Source of the DNA: Rugosimonospora africana
GTDB taxonomy: Bacteria > Actinomycetota > Actinomycetes > Mycobacteriales > Micromonosporaceae
Assembly: GCF_016862975.1 (NCBI RefSeq)
Contig: NZ_BONZ01000046.1
Location: forward strand, 1-63,317
Direction of reading: 5' to 3'
Length of the DNA stretch: 63,317 nucleotides
The translations under genes and the position numbers were made by a program. The notes beneath the pieces were generated by a model. The model was not told where the DNA came from. It saw nothing but the letters and a program-made list of their open reading frames with translations, and made no database searches. This document shows, piece by piece, positions 1-9,885 of this stretch; within the stretch, counting starts at the first letter, position 1; each line of letters opens with the position of its first letter.

Positions 1-57
1 CGTGCTCCGCGCAGCCGGAGTGCACGCGTCACAACCGCCGGCGTCGGAGCGAAACGA

Positions 58-89
58 GGGATGCCCGGACGACTTCGTCCGAGCATCCC
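58..89 (-). terminator. stem-loop terminator of the DUF6069-like gene
   Basis: Two arms, GGGATGC-C-CGGACG and CGTCCG-A-GCATCCC, pair around an ACTT loop with one C/A mismatch. The hairpin lies about 50 bases beyond the stop codon of the minus-strand gene ending at 138 and fits a factor-independent terminator without a strong U tract, as is common in actinobacteria. The rest of 1-137 shows nothing else I can support. Confidence 0.6.
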
Positions 90-137
90 CGACGCGAGGG
101 GCCATGACCCCGGAAATTCGTTCCAGGAGGACGGCTC

Positions 138-617
138 TCAGTGGCCCTGCTTCGGCTGCCCGACCGGTGCGAGTCGTTTCGTCAGTGTGGGGATCACGAT
201 GGCGGCGGCCAGCAGGTGGATGAGGATGAGGGTCGTAGCCGACGTGGCGTCGAATCCGACGACGAGGTCGGGGACGAACGAGAGCACCACGAGCGTGCCG
301 GTGGTGCGCACGAAGGTGGAGCGGGGTCGCTTGGCCCGGCGGGCGAGCACCGCGGCGAGGGCGACGCCGATCAGGGAGAACAGCAGAGTGAGCTGGGCGA
401 ACCCCATGATCGGAATCGTCGATCCGGTGCGGTCGGCGAAGCTGACACCCATGGCCGAGGCGATGGTGGCTGCCGCGGTCGTGGCCGCCGCCGCGCCGAC
501 GCTGGCCAGGACACCGTGTAGTACGACGGGGCGACGGTGGCTGCCCGAAGCGGCCGAAACGCCAGTGATTGTGGTTGCTGCCGGTGCGGTCGTTGCCTTG
601 GCTGTGGTGCTGGACAT
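138..617 (-). CDS. DUF6069-like four-helix membrane protein
   Basis: The 159-residue product has an Ala/Thr-rich N-terminus of about 35 residues and then four hydrophobic segments, near residues 35-60, 70-95, 110-127 and 132-152, with short polar loops. This size and helix spacing resemble DUF6069-family membrane proteins of actinobacteria; I know of no assigned function. The ATG at 617 is preferred over longer upstream frames because GGAGG lies about 8 bases before it and the upstream translation is arginine-rich and looks non-coding. It stands alone: the next minus-strand gene ends at 861, leaving 243 bases (618-860) in which I saw no convincing promoter boxes. Assignment to the family is from overall pattern, not alignment. 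Confidence 0.7.
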   Translation of the reverse strand: MSSTTAKATTAPAATTITGVSAASGSHRRPVVLHGVLASVGAAAATTAAATIASAMGVSFADRTGSTIPIMGFAQLTLLFSLIGVALAAVLARRAKRPRSTFVRTTGTLVVLSFVPDLVVGFDATSATTLILIHLLAAAIVIPTLTKRLAPVGQPKQGH

Positions 618-860
618 GCTGGCCTCCGTTTGTGGTGGGGACCGCTCATCGTGGTCCGCTACCACTACGTCGAAGGCAGGTGCCGCGAATCGACATCGGG
701 TGCCGGTCTTTTTTCGTACGCTCGGCTGGCCAAGATCGACCGCCGGCCGGCGGCCGTCGCGGCGCCGCGTCTGGCCCGATGCTGACCTCATCGTCCACGG
801 AGACGCCGCACCCGGTCGGCTGGCCTGGGCCGCCGACGACGCCGGCGGCCCAGACCGCGA

Positions 861-3800
861 TCAGTGGGCGAGCGTCACTGTGATCGACAACGTCGTGCCC
901 GCGCGCACCGTGGTGGCCGGCAGCTCGACGGACAGGCCGCCCGCCGTGGCCGACCAGTGCGCGTCGACCGGGTGGTGGTCGACGCTCACCCGTATCTGGC
1001 GTACCCCGTGCGACCCGACCGCCAGCTGCACCCGATCCAGCCGCAGCGAACCGGTGGACACCTGGACGGTGTCGGTCTGGTTGGCTCCGTTCACGCGCTG
1101 GCTCAGCGTGCCGTAGCTGGTGCCGGCGGTGAAGAACGACACGTGGTCGTCCGGCCGCCACTGCGGTGCGAATCCGAGGTCATGGCTCGCGCCGTTGTAG
1201 GTGAAGCCCTGCAACGCGGTCAGCACCGACCATCCCGACATGCTCCGGCTGTACCACTGGCCGCATTCCACGTCGCCGAAGGGGTTCCCGGCCCCGTCGC
1301 CGGCGGCACACCCGCCCAGGGCCAGATCGTCGCGCAGCCGCCCGTCGTACCGGTCGGCGGCGGCCTGCACCACGCGCAGCCCGTCGGCCACGTCACCGCG
1401 CTGGATCATCAGCGCGGCGGAGCTGTACTCCGTGCCGGTCCAGGTCTCGTCGTTGTACAGCAAGGGGTTGGCCGGCTTGCCGCCCCGCGGCCAGGTGGTG
1501 TTCTTCATGCCGGCGTCGGTCGGCTCCACGTAGTCACGGCCGTCGGGCGGGCCGCCGACGAAGCTGGTCTGGAAGTTGTTCGCGAACAGGTTGCGGGCGG
1601 CGGTGTCCAGGTGCCCGCTGTCGTAGATGTCACCGAGGCCCAGCTGCGTCGACCACCACTGCCCCAGGAGCATGTCGATGTCCGAACCCGGGCCGTAGGC
1701 AACGGTACCGGGCAGATTCTGCGGCTTCTCCTCGTAGTAGTCGCCGTTCCACAGCAGCTTTTCCTGGTTGGCACGGCCGGTGTCGTACAGAGTCCGGTAG
1801 CGGGTGTCCGCCGCGCCGTCGCCGGCCAGCTGTGCCAGCTGCGCGGTGGCGTTCACCGCCGCGAGGTAGAGGCTGCCGAGCCAGGAGCCGGTGCCACTTT
1901 CCGACGAGTCCAGCGTCGTGTACTGCGCGCCGGTGAGGATGCCGTCGCGGTCGGGGTCGTTGGCCGTGACGAGATAGTCCATCGCACCCTCGATCTTGCT
2001 CCAGTACCGCTTCAGCCAGGCCGTGTCACCGGTCTGTTCGTACGTGCGGTACGCGGACAGGATGACCCCGGCCTGGCCGTCGAAGGCGGCACCGTAGCTG
2101 TCGGTGCCGGTGTCGTACCGGTACGGCAGCAGCCCGTCCGGCTTCTCCGCGTCGAGCCACTGCTGGACCCACAGCTGCCCGACCTGGGGCCACAGTGCGC
2201 TCGCCGTCTGCGCGTACTCCCAGACGTGGTTGGGCATGCCCCAGCAGCACCCGTAGCCCTCCCAGCCGCCGAAGAACCCGTTGCGCGCCCAGAACACCGA
2301 GGGCGTGTGCAGCACGGCGATGCCCGACGTGAGCCGGTCGAGCACGTACTGCGGCAGGTTCGAGTGGTACACGCTGTCGTGGAACTGCTGGGTCTGCTGC
2401 AGCAGGAACGGCAGGTGCGCCACGGTGTAGGCGTCCACCGAGGCCGCGTTGGGCCACCAATTGGTGTACTGCTCACCCTCGCCGCCGAAGTTGCGCACCG
2501 GGTTCGCGGGGAAGTTCCAGTTGAGCACCACCGGGATTTTCACCTCGGCACCCGGCTTCAGCCGCAGGCTGGTCGACAGCGCTCCGTCGACCGTGGTGCC
2601 GGTGCTCGGGCTCGTCGCGTTCGCCGGTCCGCTGGCGGCGCCGTCGTCGGAGAAGTCAGCGTAGAGCTTGTCCAGGCCCGACCAGGACGCGGTACCCGTC
2701 ACGTTCGGGCCCAGCATGGTCAGGGCCAGCTTGGGCCCCGTCGGGTCGGGGTCGACGGCGGCGGAGTTGCCGTAGCTGTCCGGGGTCCCGCTCATGAGCA
2801 GGCGACCCTGCTGGGCGCCCAGGCTCAGTGCGTTGGCGTTGTTGACGAATCCGGCGTTGGAGTCGTTCGTCGGCCCGCCGATCGTACCGACACCGTCGAA
2901 GCCCACCGCGTTCTGTTGGGTGGCCATCAGGGACACCACCATCGGCTGCTTCGTCGGGTTCTTCAGGGTGAAGGTGTAGATGGCGGTCGGGATGGCGGAG
3001 TCCTTGAGGTTTCCGGGGAGGGTGGGATTGGTGACGTCCTCGCTGACCTGTACCGGCAGGGCCGAGTCGTCGAACCGGTAGTGCGCCATCGGGTACTCGC
3101 CCTGGAACGACAGGTCGCGCATGCCGGGGAACGCCCCTTCGCCGCTGGTCTGCAGCGCGCGCACCACCAGCTGGCCCTTGTCGGTGACCGCGCGGACGGC
3201 GAAGAAGCTGTTCGGCACGGTACCGGTGTGACGGTCGCGGAAGGTGTCGTCGTGGTTGAAAATCCAGGACTCGTTGCGCGTGCCGTCTCCGAAGTGGAGG
3301 ATGCCGCCGGCACCCAGCGGCCCCACCGGGAACTCGATGCCGCTCAACTGGTCGCCGGTGTAGGTTACCGTGCTGCCGCGGGCGAACGGATCCTGGTACG
3401 GCCCGGCGTACGCGGTGTTCGGGCCCTCTCCCTGGGAACCGTCGGCGAAGACCGAGACGACGCGGTAGAAGTAGCCGGTCGACGGCGCGGCGCTGCGATC
3501 GGTGTACGAGGTCGCCGTGGTGGGCTGCGTGGTGATGCGGGTGTAGCCGCTCGTCTCGTTCAGCGAGCGGTACACGTCGTAGCCCGTGAGCCCGGCCTCC
3601 GGCACAGCGCTCCAGCGCAGCGAGACCGCGGCGCCCGATCGGTCGGCCGTGACACCGGTGGGGACCGACGGATAGTTGACTCGGACGTCGTCGATGGTCA
3701 GGTGTCCCCAGCCGCCGGTGGATTCGTCGACGAGCTGCAGGAACAGGGACTGGCCGAGGTACGCCGAGAGGTCCAGCGTCCGGTACAGGAACGGTTCGGC

Positions 3801-4253
3801 GTCAGTGCCCTGGGTCTTGGCGAGCACGCGGCATCCGTTGGTGGCGGTGGCGTCCGGCAGGCACGCCGCCAGGTAGGTCTGTGGCAGGTTGCCGCCATTG
3901 ACGAGCAGTGTGATATCGGGTCTGGTGAGTGTGAAGCTGGGGGAGTCGAGGACGCCGGTGTAGGAGTCGTTGTAGTTGCCCTGGGGATCCTCCTCGGTGG
4001 ACAGGAAGTAGGTCCCCTCCTTGTTCCATTTCTGGTCGGGGTTGTTGTGGTAGTACACCCGGTCGGTGATGAGCGGTCCGAAGTGGGATCCGGGCTGCGC
4101 GGTCCACCCCTGTTGGGTTCCGTCCTCGAAATTCCAGCTGGTGGGCCCGGTGATGTCCGCGGCGCTCACGGGCGGTGTGGTCACCACGAGCAGGCCCGCG
4201 GTGAGTGTCAGTGTGCCCAGGAGCGCCGAGACGAACCGGCGTGGGGATTTCAT
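861..4253 (-). CDS. secreted GH116-family glycoside hydrolase with jelly-roll and Fn3 domains
   Basis: The 1130-residue protein begins with a signal peptide (KSPRR, a hydrophobic core, cleavage near VSAA). Residues ~33-192 look like a carbohydrate-binding jelly roll (start WNFEDG, end LTIDDVRVNY), ~195-283 like a fibronectin type III domain, ~300-600 like the GH116 N-terminal beta-sandwich (FPVGPLGAGGI), and ~600-1040 like the GH116 (alpha/alpha)6 catalytic domain (NHVWEYAQ, NDETWTGTEY). GH116 is known for beta-glucosidases and beta-xylosidases, and from memory includes an exo-beta-D-arabinofuranosidase of an arabinogalactan-degrading Microbacterium. It is divergent from the GH172-transporter operon and carries its own AATCGATT operator, so it is probably under the same LacI repressor (14037). 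The ATG at 4253 has a GAAGAG site upstream. The exact substrate is not visible from the sequence. Confidence 0.88.
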   Translation of the reverse strand: MKSPRRFVSALLGTLTLTAGLLVVTTPPVSAADITGPTSWNFEDGTQQGWTAQPGSHFGPLITDRVYYHNNPDQKWNKEGTYFLSTEEDPQGNYNDSYTGVLDSPSFTLTRPDITLLVNGGNLPQTYLAACLPDATATNGCRVLAKTQGTDAEPFLYRTLDLSAYLGQSLFLQLVDESTGGWGHLTIDDVRVNYPSVPTGVTADRSGAAVSLRWSAVPEAGLTGYDVYRSLNETSGYTRITTQPTTATSYTDRSAAPSTGYFYRVVSVFADGSQGEGPNTAYAGPYQDPFARGSTVTYTGDQLSGIEFPVGPLGAGGILHFGDGTRNESWIFNHDDTFRDRHTGTVPNSFFAVRAVTDKGQLVVRALQTSGEGAFPGMRDLSFQGEYPMAHYRFDDSALPVQVSEDVTNPTLPGNLKDSAIPTAIYTFTLKNPTKQPMVVSLMATQQNAVGFDGVGTIGGPTNDSNAGFVNNANALSLGAQQGRLLMSGTPDSYGNSAAVDPDPTGPKLALTMLGPNVTGTASWSGLDKLYADFSDDGAASGPANATSPSTGTTVDGALSTSLRLKPGAEVKIPVVLNWNFPANPVRNFGGEGEQYTNWWPNAASVDAYTVAHLPFLLQQTQQFHDSVYHSNLPQYVLDRLTSGIAVLHTPSVFWARNGFFGGWEGYGCCWGMPNHVWEYAQTASALWPQVGQLWVQQWLDAEKPDGLLPYRYDTGTDSYGAAFDGQAGVILSAYRTYEQTGDTAWLKRYWSKIEGAMDYLVTANDPDRDGILTGAQYTTLDSSESGTGSWLGSLYLAAVNATAQLAQLAGDGAADTRYRTLYDTGRANQEKLLWNGDYYEEKPQNLPGTVAYGPGSDIDMLLGQWWSTQLGLGDIYDSGHLDTAARNLFANNFQTSFVGGPPDGRDYVEPTDAGMKNTTWPRGGKPANPLLYNDETWTGTEYSSAALMIQRGDVADGLRVVQAAADRYDGRLRDDLALGGCAAGDGAGNPFGDVECGQWYSRSMSGWSVLTALQGFTYNGASHDLGFAPQWRPDDHVSFFTAGTSYGTLSQRVNGANQTDTVQVSTGSLRLDRVQLAVGSHGVRQIRVSVDHHPVDAHWSATAGGLSVELPATTVRAGTTLSITVTLAH

Positions 4254-4470
4254 GGCAGTTCTCTTCCCGTTGCGACAGCAGTGGGTGTCGCCGACCGCTC
4301 GCCAGGGGTGCGGAATCCACGCCAGGCAGGACCGCGCACGCCGAACACCGACAGGTGCTCAGGCGTCATGGGCCGGCCGGTTTCCGGGCGGCCGGATGTG
4401 CGGTCGTAGGCAGACGGCTGTGGGTGGTGTGTGGTGGGTGTGGCCAGATCTGGCTTCCGGGCTGGAGCTG

Positions 4471-4484
4471 TGAAATCGATTTCA
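4471..4484. promoter_or_regulatory. LacI-type operator (perfect 14-bp palindrome) for the GH116 gene
   Basis: TGAAATCGATTTCA is a perfect 14-bp palindrome with a central CG, the hallmark of LacI-family operators. It lies roughly 10-20 bases downstream of the predicted start of the minus-strand promoter at 4500-4528, a position that would block elongation. The same AATCGATT core occurs twice in front of the divergent GH172 gene. The likely ligand is the LacI protein at 14037. Confidence 0.75.
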
Positions 4485-4499
4485 TAGATCTAATTCACG

Positions 4500-4528
4500 A
4501 TCCTAGATGCTGTGGCTCCGGTATTCAA
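4500..4528 (-). promoter_or_regulatory. predicted sigma-70-type promoter of the GH116 gene
   Basis: Read on the minus strand, TTGAAT (4523-4528) and TAGGAT (4500-4505) are separated by exactly 17 bases. Transcription would begin near 4493, leaving a leader of about 240 nt before the ATG at 4253. No riboswitch-like structure was recognised in that leader. Confidence 0.55.
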
Positions 4529-4724
4529 GGCGGCATTCCGCACGGCGGTCGTACGGCGTCTGTCGCACCCGCCGGCATGCACCGTCCAATGGGGACGGTT
4601 GCCGGGGTTTCGGCCGGCTGTCCATTGTGGAGAAAGGATGCGAGGCGGGGCGGGCGCGGTGCCGCGACAAATGACCCCGAATCACCACTAGCCCCCGCAT
4701 AGACGGATCGATACATGTGAGGGG

Positions 4725-4754
4725 TTGACGGGTCACGATCAACCCTCATACGCT
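4725..4754 (+). promoter_or_regulatory. predicted sigma-70-type promoter of the GH172-transporter operon
   Basis: TTGACG (4725-4730) and TACGCT (4749-4754) are 18 bases apart. Transcription would start near 4761, inside the first of two tandem LacI-type operators, so repression at initiation is the natural reading. The leader to the ATG at 4864 is about 100 nt. No second strong promoter was seen before 15068, so this one may drive the whole run of genes. Confidence 0.55.
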
Positions 4755-4758
4755 CCGA

Positions 4759-4782
4759 GAAATCGATTACAAAATCGATTAC
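4759..4782. promoter_or_regulatory. tandem LacI-type operators, 12 bp apart
   Basis: GAAATCGATTAC (4759-4770) and AAAATCGATTAC (4771-4782) are adjacent half-degenerate copies of the palindrome at 4471. The AATCGATT cores at 4761-4768 and 4773-4780 are 12 bp apart centre to centre, slightly more than one helical turn. They overlap or immediately follow the predicted transcription start. Confidence 0.7.
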
Positions 4783-4863
4783 TTGAAGATCAGCTCAACG
4801 TGTCTTCGTCCCGTGGGTGACCGCACCTGTCCGACTCGTCCCGCGACCAGAGAGGACAAGCAC

Positions 4864-7800
4864 ATGCCACACCGGAAGAAGAGAGCCTGGCCCCGCGGCC
4901 TGGTCTGCTCCGGCCTCGCGCTCGCCCTACTGCTTTCGGCACCGCTCGCGGCCGGCACGGCCAGCGCGGCACCGGCAGGCGGTGCCGCATCGACCAACAC
5001 CGGCTCCGGCAGCGACAAGGGCCCGGTCGGCTGGGACATCTACCGCCATCTCGACCAGCTCGCGCAGATCCCGTCCGGCGTGACCACCAAGCAGTTCTCC
5101 AGCTTCGACCGCACCGGCGGCAACGGTGACTTCAACCGCTGCCTGCGTACGATGGCCGGCGGTGGCTGCGTGCTGGCCGAGGCCGACGGTGCCGGCGAGA
5201 TCGACAACATCTGGTCCACCAAGAACGGCGGCGACGTCACCAGCACGGGCAACATCAGCATCGTGCTCGACGGCCGGACCGTCGTGCACGCCGCGTTCCA
5301 GGACGTCGTCGACGGCAAGCTGGGCGCCCCGTTCGTCTACCCGCTGGTGGCCAACGCCGACCAGAGCTCGGGCGGCGTGAACATCAACGTGCCCATGCCC
5401 TACCGCGCCTCCATGCTGGTCTACACCGACCAGGATCCGAACTACTACCACGTGACCTACCGGGGCTTCGCCGACGCCGTCGGAGTCTCCACGTTCGATC
5501 CGAACGACAAGGCCAACGACGTCATCGCCATGCTGCGGGCGGCCGGTACCAAGGACCCGAAGCCCGCCGCACCCGGCGCCCGGACCGCCTCGGACAGCTT
5601 CTCCCTCAAGCCGGGCCAGTCCACCACACTGGCGAACCTGAACGGTCCCGGCACCATCTCCGCCTTGCGGCTGCGCATCCCGCAGCTGGTCGGCGCGCCT
5701 CCGCCCGACAACACCAGCGACGACGGCCGGGCATTCGGCTCCGGCGGCGACAGCCAGTTCACCGTGAAGATCGACCCGAACAACACCGGCGTGCGCCTGA
5801 CCCGCCGGCTCGACGCGGGCATCGGCCACCAGAGCGCGCAGGTGCTCGTCGACGGCGTCGCCGTGGCAACCTGGGCGCCGCTGCCGGTGGCCGGCTCGTG
5901 CCGCTGGGTGGACCAGAGCGTCGACCTGCCCGCCTCCGCGACCGCCGGCAAGTCCTCGATCACCATCCGGAACCAGTTCACCTCCTCCGACCTGGACTTC
6001 AACGAGTTCGTGTACTGGGCCGACAGCACCGTCGGCGGCCAGCCGGTTCGCACCGACACTGTGGACGTCGGGCCCAGCCACACCGCCGACGAGGCGGCGC
6101 ACGGGTACTCGATCACCGGCCAGACCTGGGAGGGTTCGAACAACTTCTGCTACACGCCGCCCAGTACGGACGAGTCGGCGATCACCGCGTCGGACGACGT
6201 GCTGAGCAACGCCCGGGTGCGGATCACGTTCGACGGGCAGCGCACCGTCGACGCTCCGCTGGGCGAGTTCTTCGGCTCCGGGCTCGGTGAGGACCCGGTC
6301 CACGCCCTGATGTACGGCATGGACACCGCGGCCGACGGCTGGTATTCGGCCTGGTGGCCGATGCCTTACCGGGACCGCGCCACGGTCACCCTCTACAACG
6401 GCTCGTCGCAGCGCATCACCTCGGGCGACTCCCAGGTCACCTCGGCGCCCTCCGCCTCCTCGGCGTTGGGACTGGCACCGGCCGGCGACGAGGGCTACTT
6501 CCACACCACCTCCAACGCGGGGCCGACCACGGCCGGCGCCGACCACATCTTCGTGTCCGCCTCCGGGCACGGAAAGTTCGTCGGCGTCACCGACACCATG
6601 CGGGGCCTGCCAGGCCAGGGCCGCGGATACCTGGAGGGCGACGAGCGCGTCTACACCGACGGCAACGCCAGCCCGCAGATCCACGGCACCGGTACGGAGG
6701 ACTTCTACGAGGGTGGCTGGTACTTCAACCGGGACGTGTTCACCAACCCGTTCAACGGTGAGCCCGGCCACGAGACCGGAAACGACGGCTGCCCGGCCAA
6801 CGCCGACTGCACCGGCACGTACCGTCAAATGATCGCCGACGCGGTGCCGTTCAGCACGCAGCTGACCTTCGGCATCGAGCACGGCGGCGTCGATGATGTG
6901 GCGGCCGACTACTCGTCGACGGCGTTCTGGTACGGCCAGGACACCGACACCCAACGGCTGTCCGACACCGTGGACGTTGGCAACCAGGCCAGCGAGAACG
7001 CGCACAGCTACACCTCGACCCAGCTGGGTACGGCGACCACGCTCACAGGCACCTACGAGGGCAACAACGGCACCCCGGCGCCGGTCACCGACGACCTGCG
7101 CCCGGCCACCACAGCGGTCAGCTTCCGGCTGTCCGTGGCCGGTGACAACCAGGGCGTGACGCTGCGCCGCCGCTCCGACCAGGCCAACGCGGGCCAGTCG
7201 GTGACGGTCAGCGTCGACGGCGGGCCCGCCGGTACGTGGCTGCAGCCGCTGGGCAACTCCACCCACCGGTGGCTCGACGACACCTTCGCGGTCCCGGCGT
7301 CGCTGACCAGCGGGAAGGACTCGATCACCGTCACGCTCACCCCGGTGGCCGGCGCACCGGCCTGGACCGCGGCCCGCTACCAGGCGCTGTCCACCGTGCC
7401 GGCGTTCGCCGACCACCAGGCCCCGGCCAGGGTGGGCGGCCTGACCGCAAACGGCGGGCAGGACAACTCGGTGCGGCTGTCCTGGACCGAGCCCGCCGAC
7501 AACGTGGGCATCGACCACTACGAGGTGTACGCCTCCCGCAGCGCCACCTTCACCGACGGGCCGGCCACACTGGTCGGCACGACGACCACCACCGGTTTCA
7601 CCCACGCCGGCCTGGCGCTGTCGGAGACCTGGCACTACCGGGTGGTCGCGGTGGACGCGGCCGGCAACCGTTCGTCCGCCTCCGCGACGGTCAGCGCCAC
7701 GACCGGCGACACGGTCCGGGTCGAAGGCGAGTCGATGGTGCCCGCGTTGAGTTCGACGGCGCCGGTCGTCACGCAGGGCACCTGCTGCGGGGTGACCTGG

Positions 7801-8136
7801 TCCGGTGGCGCCCAGCTGTGGTTCAAGGGCACCAAGGCCGGTGACACCGCGACGCTGCGGTTCACCGTACCGACCACCGGACGCTACGACCTGACCAGCG
7901 TGCTGACCAAGGCACCCGACTACGGCATCGTCACCGCCGCGGTCGACGGTACCGGGGTCGGCAACGCCTTCGACGGGTACGCCACCGGAGTCGTGGTCGC
8001 TCCGCCGGTCGACGAGGGCCAGCTGAACCTCGCCGCCGGCGCGCACACGCTGACGCTCACCCTCACCGGCAAGAACGCCGCCGCCACCAACTACCTGGTC
8101 GGGCTGGACTACCTCGATCTGCACCTGGTCGGTTAG
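4864..8136 (+). CDS. secreted GH172 (DUF2961) family glycoside hydrolase with Fn3 and C-terminal binding domain
   Basis: The 1090-residue protein starts with a signal peptide ([10 protein letters not shown], a hydrophobic stretch, cleavage near ASAAPA). Two jelly-roll-like halves carry the DUF2961 hallmark [12 protein letters not shown] (Glu612). An Fn3-like domain (~820-915) and a C-terminal carbohydrate-binding-like sandwich (~920-1090) follow. GH172 members are known to act on alpha-linked D-fructofuranosides (difructose anhydride I) and D-arabinofuranosides, so a furanose polymer is the likely substrate. Two stretches beginning [17 protein letters not shown] and [16 protein letters not shown] show an internal duplication. 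The ATG at 4864 is chosen because AGAGAGGA precedes it; an earlier in-frame start at 4783 overlaps the operator. First gene of the operon, with a sugar ABC transporter directly downstream. Confidence 0.88.
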   Translation: MPHRKKRAWPRGLVCSGLALALLLSAPLAAGTASAAPAGGAASTNTGSGSDKGPVGWDIYRHLDQLAQIPSGVTTKQFSSFDRTGGNGDFNRCLRTMAGGGCVLAEADGAGEIDNIWSTKNGGDVTSTGNISIVLDGRTVVHAAFQDVVDGKLGAPFVYPLVANADQSSGGVNINVPMPYRASMLVYTDQDPNYYHVTYRGFADAVGVSTFDPNDKANDVIAMLRAAGTKDPKPAAPGARTASDSFSLKPGQSTTLANLNGPGTISALRLRIPQLVGAPPPDNTSDDGRAFGSGGDSQFTVKIDPNNTGVRLTRRLDAGIGHQSAQVLVDGVAVATWAPLPVAGSCRWVDQSVDLPASATAGKSSITIRNQFTSSDLDFNEFVYWADSTVGGQPVRTDTVDVGPSHTADEAAHGYSITGQTWEGSNNFCYTPPSTDESAITASDDVLSNARVRITFDGQRTVDAPLGEFFGSGLGEDPVHALMYGMDTAADGWYSAWWPMPYRDRATVTLYNGSSQRITSGDSQVTSAPSASSALGLAPAGDEGYFHTTSNAGPTTAGADHIFVSASGHGKFVGVTDTMRGLPGQGRGYLEGDERVYTDGNASPQIHGTGTEDFYEGGWYFNRDVFTNPFNGEPGHETGNDGCPANADCTGTYRQMIADAVPFSTQLTFGIEHGGVDDVAADYSSTAFWYGQDTDTQRLSDTVDVGNQASENAHSYTSTQLGTATTLTGTYEGNNGTPAPVTDDLRPATTAVSFRLSVAGDNQGVTLRRRSDQANAGQSVTVSVDGGPAGTWLQPLGNSTHRWLDDTFAVPASLTSGKDSITVTLTPVAGAPAWTAARYQALSTVPAFADHQAPARVGGLTANGGQDNSVRLSWTEPADNVGIDHYEVYASRSATFTDGPATLVGTTTTTGFTHAGLALSETWHYRVVAVDAAGNRSSASATVSATTGDTVRVEGESMVPALSSTAPVVTQGTCCGVTWSGGAQLWFKGTKAGDTATLRFTVPTTGRYDLTSVLTKAPDYGIVTAAVDGTGVGNAFDGYATGVVVAPPVDEGQLNLAAGAHTLTLTLTGKNAAATNYLVGLDYLDLHLVG

Positions 8137-8226
8137 CCGCCCGGCGGCGGTGACCCGCTGGGCGGCGCCGAACCGTCGCCGGCCGGCCCAACCGATCACG
8201 ACGACGAACTGGAAGGAGGTGTGGCC

Positions 8227-9885
8227 GTGGGCCGAGAGATCCACGAAACACAGCCGGACAACGCTTCCGGGTCCTCGGCCCCGGCCGCGCCGGGGCCGGG
8301 GCGGGTGATCCTGGCCATGAACGCCATCACCAAGACCTTTCCCGGGGTACGGGCGCTGTCCGGAGTCGACATGACGGTACGCGCCGGCGAGGTGGCCGCC
8401 ATCCTCGGCGAGAACGGCGCCGGCAAGTCGACCCTGATGAACATCCTCGCCGGCGTCTTCTCCGACTACGGCGGCGTCATCGAGCTGGACGGCGTGCCGG
8501 TCGCCATCCACTCGCCGAAGGCCGCGCAGCACCTGGGCATCGCAATGATCCATCAGGAGCTGAATCTCGTACCGGACATGTCCATTGTGGACAACATCTT
8601 CCTCGGCCGGGAGCCGCGCACCGCCCGCGGCACCATCGACCGCAGGAGGATGGACGAACAGGCGACGCGGCTGCTCGCCGAGGTCGGGCTGACCCTGCAC
8701 CCGCGCCGGCCGGTGCGCCAGTGCCGGGTCGCCGAGCAGCAGCTCATCGAGGTGGCCAAGGCGCTGTCGGCGAGCCTGCGGGTCCTGGTCATGGACGAAC
8801 CCACCTCGGCGCTGGCCGATGCCGAGGTGCGCCGGCTGTTCACCGTGATCCGCCGGCTGGCGGCCCAGGGCGTCGGGATCGTCTACATCTCCCACCGGCT
8901 GGAGGAACTGGACGAGATCGCCGACTCGGTGACCGTGCTGCGAGACGGCGCGTACATCGGGCGGCGGGAGATGGCCGGCACCACCCGCGGCGAACTGATT
9001 TCCATGATGGTGGGCCGGCCCCTGGACGAACTGTTCCCGCGCAGCGATTCGCCCACCGGGCCCGGCGAGGAGGTGATCCGGGTCGAGGGCCTGGATCTGG
9101 CCGGGGACAGGCGGGAAGGCCGCGCGGCGCTGCACGGCGTGCGTTTGATCGCCCGGGCCGGTGAGATCGTCGGCCTGGCCGGTCTGATGGGCGCCGGGCG
9201 CAGCGAGACGCTGGAGGCGATCTACGGCGTGTTCCCCCGCCGTGCGGTACACGGCAACGTGCGCCTGCGCGGCAGGCGCTACCAGCCCCGGTCGCCGCGC
9301 CACGCGATCCGCAACGGCATCGCCCTGGTCGCCGAGGACCGCAAGGCGCAGAGCCTGGTGCTGACCAACTCGGTGCGGTTCAACGCCAGCCTGGCCGCGC
9401 TGGGGCGGTTCATGCGCCGGGGGACGGTCAGCGCCGCCCGGGAGCGTGCGGCGGTCGCCGGCATGGTGACCGACCTGCGGATCAAGACACCCGGGCTGAA
9501 CACGGCCGTGGCCAACCTGTCGGGCGGCAACCAGCAGAAGGTGGTACTGGCCAAGTGCCTGCTGACCGAGCCGTCGCTGATCCTGATGGACGAGCCGACG
9601 CGGGGCATTGATGTCGGCGCGAAGGCCGAGATCTACCAGTTGATGACCGAGCTGGCACGCCGGGGCTCGGCGATCGTCATGGTCTCCTCCGAACTGCCCG
9701 AACTGCTGGCCATGTGCGACCGCATCGTCGTGCTCTGCGAGGGACGGGTCACCGCGGAATTCCGCCGCGGTGAGGGATCCCAGGAAGCGATCCTCGACGC
9801 CGCCATGGACCGCCAGGCCGTGCTCGGCATCGACGCGGCGTCGCCGTCGCGGGCGCCCGCCCGAAGAGAGGTATCTGATGAGTAG
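8227..9885 (+). CDS. RbsA/MglA-type sugar ABC transporter, double ATP-binding subunit
   Basis: The 552-residue ATPase energises sugar import at the cytoplasmic face. It has two ABC cassettes: the first with Walker A GENGAGKST and a degenerate signature (CRVAEQQLIE), the second with degenerate Walker A GLMGAGRSE but canonical signature LSGGNQQK and Walker B LILMDEPT. One degraded site per half is typical of the carbohydrate uptake transporter-2 family that imports ribose, galactose, xylose and galactofuranose. GTG at 8227 is preferred to GTG at 8221 because GGAGGT ends at 8220, giving 6 bases of spacing. It overlaps the permease gene by 8 bp, consistent with translational coupling. It follows the GH172 gene by 90 bases. 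Confidence 0.92.
   Translation: MGREIHETQPDNASGSSAPAAPGPGRVILAMNAITKTFPGVRALSGVDMTVRAGEVAAILGENGAGKSTLMNILAGVFSDYGGVIELDGVPVAIHSPKAAQHLGIAMIHQELNLVPDMSIVDNIFLGREPRTARGTIDRRRMDEQATRLLAEVGLTLHPRRPVRQCRVAEQQLIEVAKALSASLRVLVMDEPTSALADAEVRRLFTVIRRLAAQGVGIVYISHRLEELDEIADSVTVLRDGAYIGRREMAGTTRGELISMMVGRPLDELFPRSDSPTGPGEEVIRVEGLDLAGDRREGRAALHGVRLIARAGEIVGLAGLMGAGRSETLEAIYGVFPRRAVHGNVRLRGRRYQPRSPRHAIRNGIALVAEDRKAQSLVLTNSVRFNASLAALGRFMRRGTVSAARERAAVAGMVTDLRIKTPGLNTAVANLSGGNQQKVVLAKCLLTEPSLILMDEPTRGIDVGAKAEIYQLMTELARRGSAIVMVSSELPELLAMCDRIVVLCEGRVTAEFRRGEGSQEAILDAAMDRQAVLGIDAASPSRAPARREVSDE

Noticed and set aside
864-4409. 1181-residue open frame on the plus strand opposite the GH116 gene
   Set aside because: It mirrors the GH116 gene codon for codon, is dominated by Val/Gly/Arg runs, and has no domain; long antisense frames are expected at this GC content.
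4927-9303. 1458-residue minus-strand frame across the GH172 and ATPase genes
   Set aside because: It spans two clear plus-strand genes and their junction and has antisense-type composition (RRG, VDG, VVGRG runs) with no recognisable motif.
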